NCBI RefSeq assembly: GCF_000427905.1
Contig: NZ_ATYX01000005.1
Span: 124,001-188,000 of the forward strand
Length of the DNA stretch: 64,000 nucleotides
Direction: 5' to 3'
Source: Thermocrispum agreste DSM 44070
GTDB lineage: Bacteria > Actinomycetota > Actinomycetes > Mycobacteriales > Pseudonocardiaceae
The notes beneath the pieces are model-generated. The model was not told where the DNA came from. It did not search any database and worked only from the letters and a program-made list of their open reading frames with translations. Positions 15,549 through 25,516 of the stretch are shown here, in pieces (position 1 is the first letter of the stretch; each line of letters opens with the position of its first letter). The translations under genes and the position numbers were made by a program.

Positions 15549-16531
15549 CGCCGATCACCCCCTGGGTGGGCGAGCGCGCTGAGCCGCTCGTGCACCGCCT
15601 TGGCCAGCACGTCCGGCTCCAGCACCAGCACGTCGGGCCCGTATCCGGCGATCCACTTCGCCATGCCGTCCAAGTAGTAGACGTTGCGCTCGATCTCGTC
15701 GCCCTCGATGCCCGCGACCGTGCGCCTGCCGATCACGCGCGCCCTGCGGCGAATGCCCGCGGCCTTGCCGTCGGCCACCCACAGCCGCGCCTTCGACGCC
15801 GGCGCGTCGAACTCCGGCTCGTGGCTGGCCGCGACGAAGTCGAGCAAATTCACCCCGTCGGGCCGCTTGACCGCGCCTGCCGGGCCGAACGGCGTGACCT
15901 TCCCCTGCACCCGGGACAACCGGAAGCAACGTGGTGCGTCACGATCCCGGTCGTGGCCCACGAGGTACCAGCGGCCGCGCCACGACACCACACCCCACGG
16001 CTCCACCGTCCGGGTCATCCGCTCCGGCGAGCCCGACCGCCGGTACTCGAACCGCACCGCGCGGCCCTGTTGCACCGCCGAGAGCATCGGGCCGAACGCG
16101 GCGTCGGCGCGCACCCGCGGCTGCACCGGTGCGGGCACCTGCTGATCCACCTCGACGCCCGCCGCGCGCAGCTTGACCAAGGCGGCCTGGGCCTGCCCGG
16201 TCAGCTCCGGCGAGTCCCACAGCCGCACCGCCAGCCCGACGGCGGCCGCCTCGTCGGGCGCCAGCTCGATCTCGCCCAGCTCGTAGTCCCGCCGCGCGAT
16301 GCGGTACCCGTCGACCGTGTCGAACGGCGAGTTGCGCCCGGTCTCCATGGGGATGCCCAGCTCGCGCAGCTCCATCTTGTCGCGCTCGAACATGCGGAAG
16401 AACGCCTCGTCGCTCGGCGCGTCGGCATAGCCAGGCACGATGGCGCGGATGCGCTCCGCGGTCAGGTACTGGCGCGTCGACAGCAGCGCGAGCACGAGGT
16501 TGACCAGTCGTTCTGCACGCGCGGTGGACAC
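15545..16531 (-). CDS. pafB: PafB, WYL-domain transcriptional regulator
   Basis: This 328-residue paralogue of PafC starts with the helix-turn-helix RLVNLVLALLSTRQYLTAERIR. The WYL domain has the residues GRWYLVGHDRDRDAPRCFRLSR, and a WCX domain follows at the C-terminus. It activates DNA-damage genes with PafC. The GTG at 16531 lies 7 bases after TACTCT, without a ribosome site, which suggests a leaderless mRNA. pafC follows with a 4-base overlap. Confidence 0.94.
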   Translation of the reverse strand: MSTARAERLVNLVLALLSTRQYLTAERIRAIVPGYADAPSDEAFFRMFERDKMELRELGIPMETGRNSPFDTVDGYRIARRDYELGEIELAPDEAAAVGLAVRLWDSPELTGQAQAALVKLRAAGVEVDQQVPAPVQPRVRADAAFGPMLSAVQQGRAVRFEYRRSGSPERMTRTVEPWGVVSWRGRWYLVGHDRDRDAPRCFRLSRVQGKVTPFGPAGAVKRPDGVNLLDFVAASHEPEFDAPASKARLWVADGKAAGIRRRARVIGRRTVAGIEGDEIERNVYYLDGMAKWIAGYGPDVLVLEPDVLAKAVHERLSALAHPGGDRR

Positions 16532-16538
16532 CTTGCCG

Positions 16539-16544
16539 AGAGTA
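16539..16544 (-). promoter_or_regulatory. Candidate -10 for leaderless pafBC mRNA
   Basis: TACTCT on the minus strand ends 7 bases before the GTG start of pafB. No clear -35 is seen. Confidence 0.4.
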
Positions 16545-16692
16545 ACGCGGTTGGCCAGCTGTTTTGCGCCGCCCCGCCAGGTTCGCCGCCGCTAGCGTGC
16601 CGCTGATCGCCACCGGCGGCACAGTTCGCGCTCGCCGGGCACCATCCGCATCAGCACGGCCACGAAGCGTGCCCGGCCGGGCGCGGTGCCGG

Positions 16693-17985
16693 TCACCGGA
16701 CCGCGTTGGTCAGCACAGCGGCCCTGGTGATCCGGAACTGCACCGACGAGCCCGGCTTGATACGGGCGAACACCTCGTAGGTGTCGGCCGAGGACAGGTC
16801 GTCCACGTGCAGCGGCACGAAGTTCAGCCCCTTGCGGCCCTTGCGCAACACGAACGTGGCCGGGTTGGACCGGGGACGCCGCGCACCGGGCTCCCACTTC
16901 CACCGCGCGACCCGCTTCGACTCGGCGTACGCGTCGACGTAGAACACCTCGACGTCGTCGATGTCGTCGAGCGCGAGCTCCAGCCGGATACCCAGCGAAT
17001 CGGCCACCGGGATGGCCGCACCGCCGTACTGGCCGGGCCCGTCGGAGCGGTCCTCCCCGGTGAACGAGCACAGCACCGCGCCGTCCTGCACCCGCACCTC
17101 GGAGTGCGCCAGCCGCCGGTTCCACCGGCTCGGCACGGCCAGTTCCAGGTCCACCCGGCGCAACGCGCGCGGCAGCTCCGGGTCGGCGGGAACGTCGGCC
17201 CACGGATCGGTCGACGCGGCCGCAGCGGCCGCCGCGCGCGCGTTCGGCCCCTGCCGATGCGAAGCCAGCACGAACGCCCAGGTGTTGTCCACGACGTCGA
17301 CCAGGTGGGTCGTCAGGCCCGCACCCTCGACCATCGCCCGGATGCGCTGGGCGTCGAACAGCGCGACGTGCCCCCAGACGTTCTCCAGCCTGCCGAGCAG
17401 CGGCACGGAGATGAGCAGGTCCGCGTCGTCCGGCAGCGCGGCGGCCAGCGTCTTCACCGCCGCCTCCGGGTCCGGGACGTGCTCGATGACCTCGCAGCAG
17501 ACCACCAGGTCGGCACCGAACTCGGCGACCTCGTCGCGGGTCAGGTCGTACAGGTCGCCTTGCCGCACCTCTGCCCGGTCGGCCAGCCCGTTCAGCTCGA
17601 GCGTTTCCCGGGTGGCGGACACGTTGTCCGGCTCCAGGTCGATGCCGTGATACGCGCCGACCTGGCCGTCCCGCAGGAAGATGCCGGCCAGGTAGCCACG
17701 CCCGAGGCCGATCTCGAACAGCCGCTCCCCCGGCCGGACGAAGTCGATCGTGCGCCGGAACCGGGTCCAGTTCGCCGGGCTGCGGTACAGCCGCTCGGTC
17801 GCCCCGCTGATCGACGGGCCGGTCTTCAGCGGGGTCAGGTCCCGCTCCGCCCGGTCACGCTCCGCAGTCCATCGGCGTTCGAACAACCGCTGCGACTGGC
17901 CCGCACCCAGGGCACCGAGGACGTCGACGAGCTCCCAACCAGCCCTGACCAGCGCCTTCTCCATCGCCGCCGCATCCTCGGCCAT
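16693..17985 (-). CDS. SAM-dependent methyltransferase with C-terminal beta domain
   Basis: The 430-residue protein has a class I methyltransferase core with motif I LFEIGLGRGYLAG (about residues 89-101), acidic motif II HGIDLEPDN, and VVCCEVIEHVPDPEAAV, as in UbiE/HEN1-like enzymes. The last 150 residues form a separate region, probably beta-rich, that I do not recognise. The ATG has GGGAG upstream. It is divergent from a TPR-GT4 glycosyltransferase and marks the left edge of the glycan cluster. It may methylate a sugar of the polymer. A HEN1-like RNA methyltransferase role is an alternative, because the core resembles that family. Confidence 0.75.
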   Translation of the reverse strand: MAEDAAAMEKALVRAGWELVDVLGALGAGQSQRLFERRWTAERDRAERDLTPLKTGPSISGATERLYRSPANWTRFRRTIDFVRPGERLFEIGLGRGYLAGIFLRDGQVGAYHGIDLEPDNVSATRETLELNGLADRAEVRQGDLYDLTRDEVAEFGADLVVCCEVIEHVPDPEAAVKTLAAALPDDADLLISVPLLGRLENVWGHVALFDAQRIRAMVEGAGLTTHLVDVVDNTWAFVLASHRQGPNARAAAAAAASTDPWADVPADPELPRALRRVDLELAVPSRWNRRLAHSEVRVQDGAVLCSFTGEDRSDGPGQYGGAAIPVADSLGIRLELALDDIDDVEVFYVDAYAESKRVARWKWEPGARRPRSNPATFVLRKGRKGLNFVPLHVDDLSSADTYEVFARIKPGSSVQFRITRAAVLTNAVR

Positions 17986-18137
17986 GATTACTCCCTGTTG
18001 TCACTCGCTGCTGCCGGTAGCCTACTGACCCCCACGGCGGCCGCCGCGACCCGGTCGGTCGAGACCCGGCGGCGGCCGGCCGGCGGTGCCGTAGGATCCA
18101 CCGCCGTGACCGACCGCAACCCGGGGACAGCACGCCG

Positions 18138-19754
18138 ATGAGCCCGCTACCGCCAGGCCTGCGCGCCCGGCTGGCCGCCGTCCGGGATCGGGCCCGCAGC
18201 CCGCGCAGGCCGGGGCCGCGCGCCTCGACCGGTCAGCTCGCCCGGCTCAAACGCCTGACCATGCAACGACGCTACGCCGAGGCGGCGGAGTTCGCTCAGC
18301 GCCATCTGACCGATTTCCCGCACGACGAGGCGTGGCTGCGGCAGGCGGTGTCGACGCTCGGCAAGGCGGGGGCCCTCACCGGCCAGCGCGACGCCGCCCG
18401 GCTGCTGGGGGCGATCGATCCGGCGATGGCGGCCAAGGCCGCGCAGCTGGACGGCCGGCTCCGGGAGACGTCCCCGTCGTGGCGGCCGACGGTGCCGGGA
18501 GACCCTGAGCCGCTGCGGCCCGCCGCCGAGAACAAGGTGCTGCACCTGCTGAAGATTTCCCTGCCCTACCGGCAGAGCGGGTACAGCGTCCGCTCCAAAT
18601 ACACCGTCGAGGGACAGCTGGCCGCCGGGTTGCAGCCGGTCGTGGTCACCGCGCTCGGCTTCCCACGGCAGATCGGAGTCACCGACGCGGCTGCCGAGGA
18701 GACCATCGGCGGCGTGCGGTACCTGCGGCTCGACCCCGGGGCGGACTACGACTTCGACAAGCCGGCGGACGAATACCTGCAGGACTACACCGAGGCGGCC
18801 GCGGAGGTGGTCAGGGCCGAAGCGCCCGCCGTCATCCACGTCCACTCCGGCCACCGCGGGTTCGAAGCCGCCCTGGTGGGGCTGGCCCTCGGCAGGCACT
18901 TCGGCATCCCGGTGGTCTACGAGGTGCGCGGCTTCTTCGAGTCGCTGTGGACCTCCGACACCCGATGGGCCGAATCCTCGGAGATCTACCGGCGCCGGCG
19001 TGACACCGAGAACCGGTGCATGGCCGAGGCCGACGCCGTGGTGACGCTGAGCGAGTCGATGCGCGACGAGATCGTGCAGCGCGGCATCGATGCGGAAAGC
19101 GTGCACGTGGTGCCCAACGGCGTCGACGTCGACGCATTCCAGCCACGCGACCGTTCCGCCGAACTGGTGGCGCACCTCGGCCTGGAAGGCAAGTTCACCT
19201 TCGGCTACGTCAGCAACCTCGACCACTACCGCGAGGGGCAGGAGCTGCTGATCGACGCCGCGGTCGAGCTTCGTCGTCGCGGCGTTCCGGCAACCGCATT
19301 GATCGTGGGCGACGGTCGACGGCGCGGTGAGCTGGAACAGCTGGCCCAGCGCAGGCAGGCCGGTGACGCGGTGATTTTCACCGGCCGTGTCCCGCACGAT
19401 CGGGTACTCGACTACTACGCGCTGCTCGACGTGTTCGTGATTCCCCGGGTCGACGAACGGGCCGCCCGGCTGGTCACACCGCTCAAGCCTTTCGAGGCGA
19501 TGGCGGCGGGCATCCCGCTGGTCACCTCCGATCTGCCTGCGCTGCGGGAAATCACCGGTGACGGACGTCGCGGCCGCTACTTCCGTGCGGGCGACGCAGG
19601 CGGTTTGGCCGACGTCCTTGCCGGCCTGCACGCCGATCCGGCCGAGCGGTCGGCGATGGCACAGCGAGCCCGCGATTGGGTGGTCGCCGAACGGCAGTGG
19701 TCGGCGAACGGCCGACGGTATGCCGAGCTGTACGCCTCGCTGCGACGCTCCTGA
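18138..19754 (+). CDS. GT4-family glycosyltransferase with TPR-like N-terminus
   Basis: The 538-residue protein has an N-terminal helical, TPR-like region (RLTMQRRYAEAAEFAQRHL, about residues 35-100). A retaining GT-B glycosyltransferase follows. Signature parts are VVYEVRGFFESLW, VHVVPNGVDVDAF, YVSNLDHYREGQELLIDAA, and VTPLKPFEAMAAGIPLV with the nucleotide-sugar-binding Glu. It resembles the 733-residue enzyme at 21404, which has a longer TPR-like region. It should add one sugar to the exported polymer on the cytoplasmic side. The donor is unknown. Confidence 0.85.
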   Translation: MSPLPPGLRARLAAVRDRARSPRRPGPRASTGQLARLKRLTMQRRYAEAAEFAQRHLTDFPHDEAWLRQAVSTLGKAGALTGQRDAARLLGAIDPAMAAKAAQLDGRLRETSPSWRPTVPGDPEPLRPAAENKVLHLLKISLPYRQSGYSVRSKYTVEGQLAAGLQPVVVTALGFPRQIGVTDAAAEETIGGVRYLRLDPGADYDFDKPADEYLQDYTEAAAEVVRAEAPAVIHVHSGHRGFEAALVGLALGRHFGIPVVYEVRGFFESLWTSDTRWAESSEIYRRRRDTENRCMAEADAVVTLSESMRDEIVQRGIDAESVHVVPNGVDVDAFQPRDRSAELVAHLGLEGKFTFGYVSNLDHYREGQELLIDAAVELRRRGVPATALIVGDGRRRGELEQLAQRRQAGDAVIFTGRVPHDRVLDYYALLDVFVIPRVDERAARLVTPLKPFEAMAAGIPLVTSDLPALREITGDGRRGRYFRAGDAGGLADVLAGLHADPAERSAMAQRARDWVVAERQWSANGRRYAELYASLRRS

Positions 19755-19775
19755 GCGCCTGGTGGCCCCAAGCAC

Positions 19776-21407
19776 TCAGATGTCGACGTGTTCGCGGGGG
19801 TCGCCGAAGAAGATCAGGCAACCGGCCCGGTTCATCAGCGCTGCGTCGGTGATCGTCCAGGTGTGTGCGGTGCGATCGGCTCCCCGCACGCTGACGTAGT
19901 TGAACCGGTCGGCCGAGTAGGTCGCGACGCCTTCCCGCTGCGCACGGTTCAGAATGTCGGTGTCCACGCCGCGCGGCAGCGAGTCGTCGAACCGCAGCGC
20001 GCGGGCCACATCGGCCTTGAGCAGCATCGACCCGCCTTGCACGAGTCGTTCGTAACGATGCTCGGAGCGCGGGCAGCGCAGCACGACGGCCCCGCTGGAC
20101 CGTAGCCACACGTAGTGGGCCCACTTGCCCACGATGCCTGCGTCGGTGTAGTCGAACGCGTCCAGCAGGTCGTCCAGGTAGTGGGTCCCGTAGAAGTTGT
20201 CGTCGTCCATCTTCGCGACGAACTCGCCATCTGCGGCGTCCAGGCCCATGTTCATGCAGGCGCCCAGCGGCAGCGAGGGGTCGGCTTCCAGCACGGTGAT
20301 GTGCTCCACTCCCGCGGCCTTGGCACGGGCCCGCAAATCCAGCTCGGCGGCGCGCAACCCGTGCAGTACCAGCACGAGCTGAACCGCGGGGTGCGCTTGC
20401 CTGGCCACGTTGGCGAACACGTTGTCCAGCTCGTGGGCGCGGTTGGTCGGCACCACCGCCGACACGGTGCGTTCGGCGGGACGCCCCGGCCGGCCCGCCA
20501 GCTCGGCCAGCCGCTCCACCCGGCGCGCGGCGGCGTGCCGACGGCGCACGATGCGGCCCAGCACGTGCCCCTCACGGTCGGCCAGCTCGGCCTGGTACAG
20601 GTGCGCCGTCAGCTGCGCACGCAACGTCTCCTCGTCCTCGACCACGGTGGCATTGCCGACGACATCTGCCGGGAGCCCCTCGGTGCTCGAGGTCAGCAAG
20701 CTGCTGCCACCGGCAAGCGCGGCCAGCACGTGCCACGCGTGCGAACGGCGCTGCACGACGACTGGGTAGCCGGACACCTCCGGCCCGGAAGCCGGCAAGG
20801 CGCCCGGATCCCACAGATCCTGCTTGCCGGTGTCGACACCGCTCACAGGAGGTCCGAGCACGGCGGCCGCCTGCTGCCGGGGACGACCCACCGACGGGTT
20901 GTGCAGTCGTGGCTGCACGGCCGGAGGCAGCACCTCGGCGCCGGGGAACGCGGCAAGCGAGCGATCGTCGTCGACGAACACCTGGTCGACCTTCTCCGCC
21001 CAGGACGTGTCGGCGTCCGTCACGGTGCCGGTCACCCACACCGCGACGGGAATCGCCATGTCGGCGCAGCGAGCGAGCGCGTCATCCCATCCCGCCAGCC
21101 GCCCGTGCCGGGCTTCCAGCACGACGATGTCGACGGCGCCGTCGGTCAGCACCGACGACCAGTTCTGCCGGGTCAGCTCCTGCTGGGACCACTCCCACGC
21201 CAACAGCGCGAGCAATCGGCTGTCGGCGGCCACCGCGGCGCGCAGGTCGGGCCGGGCAGGAACGGGGGTGGGCGGCCGATACGCCCGCTGCGCCGCCCGC
21301 AGGTCGGCACGCCGGACCGCGTCCGGGCCGCTGATCGCCGACCGGACGCGCCGCAGCACGGCGCGCACCGCGGAGCCCACCCGCGAGGCAGCGGCCGCAG
21401 CGGTCAT
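19776..21407 (-). CDS. Two-domain glycosyltransferase (N-terminal GT-like domain plus GT2)
   Basis: The 543-residue protein has an N-terminal domain (about residues 40-290) with LLALLAWEWSQQELTRQNW and IVVLEARHGRLAG, resembling CgeB/DUF3880-type glycosyltransferase halves. The C-terminal GT2 domain has VVPTNRAHELDNVF, a DDDNFYG metal-binding motif and QGGSMLLKADVA. It ends in FFGDPREHVDI. It is a clear paralogue of the gene at 23669. Its start overlaps the stop of the upstream GT4 gene by four bases. The donor and acceptor are unknown. Confidence 0.82.
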   Translation of the reverse strand: MTAAAAASRVGSAVRAVLRRVRSAISGPDAVRRADLRAAQRAYRPPTPVPARPDLRAAVAADSRLLALLAWEWSQQELTRQNWSSVLTDGAVDIVVLEARHGRLAGWDDALARCADMAIPVAVWVTGTVTDADTSWAEKVDQVFVDDDRSLAAFPGAEVLPPAVQPRLHNPSVGRPRQQAAAVLGPPVSGVDTGKQDLWDPGALPASGPEVSGYPVVVQRRSHAWHVLAALAGGSSLLTSSTEGLPADVVGNATVVEDEETLRAQLTAHLYQAELADREGHVLGRIVRRRHAAARRVERLAELAGRPGRPAERTVSAVVPTNRAHELDNVFANVARQAHPAVQLVLVLHGLRAAELDLRARAKAAGVEHITVLEADPSLPLGACMNMGLDAADGEFVAKMDDDNFYGTHYLDDLLDAFDYTDAGIVGKWAHYVWLRSSGAVVLRCPRSEHRYERLVQGGSMLLKADVARALRFDDSLPRGVDTDILNRAQREGVATYSADRFNYVSVRGADRTAHTWTITDAALMNRAGCLIFFGDPREHVDI

Positions 21408-23605
21408 TCCGCCTTCCCAGCCTTGCGATCCAGCAGCTCGTGGTACGTCTCGTCGACGATGGTGGTGATCTGCGCCCAGTCACGCTCGGCGAGCACCCAC
21501 TCGCGGGCCGCCTTGCCCAGCTCGGCACGCAATTCCGGCGAGTCGAGCAGCTTGCCGAGCACCGCGGCGAACGCCTCCGCCGACCCCTTCTCGAACACCA
21601 GGCCGGTCTTGCCGTCGTCGACGATCTCGGTGAGCGCGGCGACGCTGGACGACACCACCGCCTTGCCCATGGCCATCGACTCGAACGGCTTGATCGGCGA
21701 GATCAGCTCGCACACCGGCAGCGGCAACCGCGGGAACGGGGCGATGTCGAACAGCGAAATGTACCGGCCGACCTCGGCGTGCGGCACCCGCCCAGTGAAC
21801 GTCACCACGTCACCCAGCCGCAGTTCGTCCGCCATGCCGCGGAGCACGTGCTCGTGGTGGCCGTCACCGACGATCACCACGTGGAAGTCCGACCGCTTCT
21901 GCTTCAGCGCCGCGGTGGCCTGCAGCAGCAGGTCCAGGCCCTCGTAGTCCACCAGGCCGCCGGCGTAGCCGATCACGGTCTTGTCCGTCACGCCCAGCTG
22001 GGCGGCCAGCTCGGTGTCCCGCTCGCGCGGGGCGAATCGGCTCGCGTGCACGCCGTTGGGCAGCACCCGCAGGCGCTCCTCCGGGACACCCCGGTCGATC
22101 ATCTCGCGACGCAGCGCCTCGGTGATCACGAACACCACGTCCGCGTCCCGGCACGCGGCGTTCTCGATCGACGTGAGGAACTTGTACCGTTCGGTTTCGG
22201 CGAATCCTTCGTCGCGGGAGACCTTCATCAGGTCTTCCAGGCCGCGCATCTCGTAGATGAACGGGATCCCCAGCTGACGGGCAGCCCGCGCGCCTGCCAG
22301 CCCGTTGAAGTAGAAGCTCGACGCGTGGATCAGGGACGCGCCGTGGTCCCGCGCCAGCGACACCAGGCCCTGGGTGAAGCGTTCGGTGAACTTCTCCAGC
22401 GGATGCTTGGGGTAGTGCGTGACACCTTCGTCGTACAGCCGGTGGTATTCGATCTCGTCGACCACGTCCACCCGGTTGACGGTGCGTTCGCCGATGCCGC
22501 GCCACCAGTCGAACGGGAAGCCCAGCCGGGTCACCGCGCGGACGTCCCACCCGCGCTGGTGCAAGCTGCTCAGGATGCCGTGCGACCGCGTGGCGTAACC
22601 GCCGGACGTCATCGGCAGCGACTGCGCCAGCACCGACAGCACCGCACCCTTCCGCGGCTGGTGATCGGTCTTCTCCGGCGCCGGGGCCAGCTCCGGCCAG
22701 CCGTTGGCCACGATGGCCAGCTGGTCGCTGCAGCTGGCCACCATCTCGTTCATCTTCTCGTCGCCGGGCTCGTCGATCAGCACCCGCTTGGCCAGCGACA
22801 TCGCGGCGGCGAGGTGCCCGGATCCCTGCGCCTTGCGTGCCGCCTTGCGCAGCTGCCGCAGCGTCAGCGGCCTGCCGTCCTCGCTCGGCGTGCCCGCGGT
22901 GTTCTCCTCCAGGTAGGCGGCCAGTTCCTGCCACTGCTGCAGGGTGAACAACGCCCTGGCGACGATGTGCACCGGCCGCTCGCGCTCCGCGGTGATCCGC
23001 GCCACGTGCTCGTCGTAGGCCTTCCGGTCGGTGCGGAACAGCTGGATCAGCCGCAGCTGCTCCTCCAGCTCCCGCACCCGCTCCGGCTCGTAGGACACCG
23101 AGGAAGCCTGCAGCACCTTGTCGTAGCGGGCGACCAGCTCGGCGTCCTCGCTTTCGGCCAGCGCGTCGAGCGTCTTGCGCACCTCACCACCGTGGCGTGG
23201 CGTGCGCGCCGCCAGCTGTTCCAGGATCTCCCGCTGCTCGGCGGTGCGCTGGGTCTGGCCGGCCAGCTGCAGATGCACCAGCTTGATGTCCAGATCCTTC
23301 GGATCCAGCTCCCCCGCCTTGCGGATGTCCTCCAGTGCGCCGGTCAGGTCGGCCTGTTTCTGCTTCAGCACCGCACGCACGTGCCAGGCCCCGGCTTCCG
23401 ACGGCGTGCCGAACAGCGGCTGCGCGACCGCCTCGGCCTTGGCGAAATCCTCTTTCTGCCGGATGAGCCGCAACGCCTTGCTGACGCGCATGCGCGCGTT
23501 GAGCTTGCGCACTTTCGCCGGGCCGACGGTCGGCGGAATCCGCACCGCCACCGGGTAGGCGGCCTTGAGCACGGTTTCCTTCATGCGGCGCTTGAGTGAG
23601 GACAT
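21404..23605 (-). CDS. GT4-family glycosyltransferase with long TPR-like N-terminus
   Basis: The 733-residue protein has about 320 helical residues of TPR-like character (WHVRAVLKQKQADLTGALED) before a GT-B domain. That domain has IYEMRGLEDLMKVS, LRVLPNGVHASRFAPRE, IGYAGGLVDYEGLDLLLQA, and ISPIKPFESMAMGKAVV. The ATG at 23605 is preferred over 23641 because the latter has no ribosome site; spacing to GGGGAG at 23605 is somewhat long. The TPR-like part may hold partners of a multi-enzyme synthesis complex. It is coupled to the downstream two-domain GT2 gene. Confidence 0.85.
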   Translation of the reverse strand: MSSLKRRMKETVLKAAYPVAVRIPPTVGPAKVRKLNARMRVSKALRLIRQKEDFAKAEAVAQPLFGTPSEAGAWHVRAVLKQKQADLTGALEDIRKAGELDPKDLDIKLVHLQLAGQTQRTAEQREILEQLAARTPRHGGEVRKTLDALAESEDAELVARYDKVLQASSVSYEPERVRELEEQLRLIQLFRTDRKAYDEHVARITAERERPVHIVARALFTLQQWQELAAYLEENTAGTPSEDGRPLTLRQLRKAARKAQGSGHLAAAMSLAKRVLIDEPGDEKMNEMVASCSDQLAIVANGWPELAPAPEKTDHQPRKGAVLSVLAQSLPMTSGGYATRSHGILSSLHQRGWDVRAVTRLGFPFDWWRGIGERTVNRVDVVDEIEYHRLYDEGVTHYPKHPLEKFTERFTQGLVSLARDHGASLIHASSFYFNGLAGARAARQLGIPFIYEMRGLEDLMKVSRDEGFAETERYKFLTSIENAACRDADVVFVITEALRREMIDRGVPEERLRVLPNGVHASRFAPRERDTELAAQLGVTDKTVIGYAGGLVDYEGLDLLLQATAALKQKRSDFHVVIVGDGHHEHVLRGMADELRLGDVVTFTGRVPHAEVGRYISLFDIAPFPRLPLPVCELISPIKPFESMAMGKAVVSSSVAALTEIVDDGKTGLVFEKGSAEAFAAVLGKLLDSPELRAELGKAAREWVLAERDWAQITTIVDETYHELLDRKAGKAE

Positions 23606-23668
23606 CGTGTTTCGGAGCTCCCCTAGGTGTCGCCGGATCATGTGCGACCGGCCGGACGGTCCATGTGC

Positions 23669-25483
23669 TCAGACCTCGACGTGGACGCGTGGGTCACCGA
23701 AGAAGACCAACCGCCCGGTCTTGGTCATGAAGGTGACGTCGGGTACCTGCCAAGTGTGCGAGGTCCGATCCGAACCGCGCACGCTGACGAAGTTGAACCG
23801 GTCACCGGAATAGATGCGCACGCCGTCGGCCATGGCGCGGTCCAGGAAGTCGCTGTCGACGGCGCGCGGAATGTCACTGAACTTCAGGCTACGCGCCAGG
23901 TCGCCCTCGATGAGCATCGAGCCACCCTGAATGCGGCGCTCGTAGGTGTGCTCGGCGTCTGGGTAGCGCAGCACGACGGCGTCGGTGGAGCGCAGCCAGA
24001 CGTAGTGACCCCACTTGCCGACCACGCCCGCGTCGGTGTAGTCGAACGCGGCCATCAGGTCGGTCAGGTAGTGCTTGCCGTAGAAGTTGTCGTCGTCGAT
24101 CTTGGCGATGTAGGCCCCCGATGCGGCCTCGATGCCGCGGTTCATGCACATGCCCAGGGTCAGCGACCGGTCGGCGTGCACGATGGTCAGATTCTGCACG
24201 CCCTTGTCGGCCGCCTGGGCCCGCAGCTCGGCGTCGTCGAGATCGAGACCGTGCAACACCAGCACCAGCTCGAGCTCGGGGTAGGCCTGCCTGCCGATGT
24301 TGTCGAAGATGTTGCCGATCTCGTGCGCCCGGTTGGTCGGCGCCACGGCGGAGACGCTGCGCACCGGCCTCCCGGCGGTCCTGCCCAGGCCGGCCAGGAT
24401 GCTGTCCACCCGGTGGTCGTAGGTGTGCCCGGTCATGATCGCCCGGTGCAACCGCAACGCCTCACGGTCCCGCAACTCGGTCTGCCAGGTGCGGGCGACC
24501 ACCTCACCGCGCAGCTCCTTCTCCGTGCCCTGCGCGGCGACGTGCTCGGCGACCTCCGGCGGCAGGGCATCCCGGAACTCCGGCAGGGTGACCACCGCGG
24601 TCTGCGCGGCGCCTGCCTCCAGCGCCCGCCACGCGTCGGCCCGGTGCGAGCGGCCCGCGTCCAGCAGCACCCGGTACGAGCTCGCCAGCTCCACCGAGCG
24701 CCGATAGCCGGCGGTGCCGCGCACCTTCGCCTTGACACCGTTGCCGTCCAGTTCCTCCGGACGCCGACCGGTCGTCCACACGTCGAAATCGGCGGACTTC
24801 ACCGGTTTGAGGGCTGGCGTCACCACGTCGGCGAACATCTTCGCCTCGGACTCGTCGAATCCGTGCTCGCCGACGATCAGCACGCCCTGCGGCTGCCGCC
24901 GGTCCCCCGGCCCACCCGTGACCGGGTTGTGCACGAACGGCTGGGCGGCCGGGAGCAGCACCTCCACCTTCCCCTCGGGGAACTCGGCCCGCCAAGCGTC
25001 GACCACCGACTTGTCGTGCACGCACACCAGCTTGGCCAGGTTGGCCAACGGCCGCGCCGATGCCGGGGGTACCGCGTCGGTCACCCACACGACCACGTCG
25101 ATGCCCGCGGCGTCCGCCGCGTGGACGAACTCGTCGACGGCGGATCGCTCCCACCCGGGCACGCCGGAGCGGGTGAACTCGATCAGAGCCAGGTCGGGCT
25201 TGCCCTCGAGCACCTGGCGCCAGCTGTCCGGCGTCAGGTCCAGCTGCCGCCACTCCCATGCCAGCCCGGCGCGCAGCCGTTCCCCCGCCGCCACCGCGGC
25301 GGTGACGTCCGACCTGCGGGGACGCGGTTCACGCGGCTGCTCCGCCGGGGTGTCCTCGGCCGCCGAAGTCACCATCGTCGCCGACGTCGGCGACGACGGC
25401 TCCGCCTCCTGCTGGCGGGACCACTTGCGCAGCACACGTAAGGCACTGCCCAGCTTCGCGCGGGAAGTGGGCCGACCGGTCAT
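23669..25483 (-). CDS. Two-domain glycosyltransferase, paralogue of the gene at 19776
   Basis: The 604-residue protein has an N-terminal GT-like domain (RAGLAWEWRQLDLTPDSW, VVVWVTDAVPP) and a C-terminal GT2 domain. The GT2 motifs are VAPTNRAHEIGNIF, LVLVLHGLDL, KIDDDNFYGKHYL and QGGSMLIEGDLARSL, with the end FFGDPRVHVEV. The GT2 halves of this enzyme and that at 19776 are nearly co-linear. The two probably add related sugars to the polymer repeat unit, which is inference. It lies between the acyltransferase and GT4 genes, with gaps of 33 and 63 bases. Confidence 0.82.
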   Translation of the reverse strand: MTGRPTSRAKLGSALRVLRKWSRQQEAEPSSPTSATMVTSAAEDTPAEQPREPRPRRSDVTAAVAAGERLRAGLAWEWRQLDLTPDSWRQVLEGKPDLALIEFTRSGVPGWERSAVDEFVHAADAAGIDVVVWVTDAVPPASARPLANLAKLVCVHDKSVVDAWRAEFPEGKVEVLLPAAQPFVHNPVTGGPGDRRQPQGVLIVGEHGFDESEAKMFADVVTPALKPVKSADFDVWTTGRRPEELDGNGVKAKVRGTAGYRRSVELASSYRVLLDAGRSHRADAWRALEAGAAQTAVVTLPEFRDALPPEVAEHVAAQGTEKELRGEVVARTWQTELRDREALRLHRAIMTGHTYDHRVDSILAGLGRTAGRPVRSVSAVAPTNRAHEIGNIFDNIGRQAYPELELVLVLHGLDLDDAELRAQAADKGVQNLTIVHADRSLTLGMCMNRGIEAASGAYIAKIDDDNFYGKHYLTDLMAAFDYTDAGVVGKWGHYVWLRSTDAVVLRYPDAEHTYERRIQGGSMLIEGDLARSLKFSDIPRAVDSDFLDRAMADGVRIYSGDRFNFVSVRGSDRTSHTWQVPDVTFMTKTGRLVFFGDPRVHVEV

Positions 25484-25516
25484 GGCGTCTCCAGGTTCTG
25501 TGTCGTCCGGTGGGCT

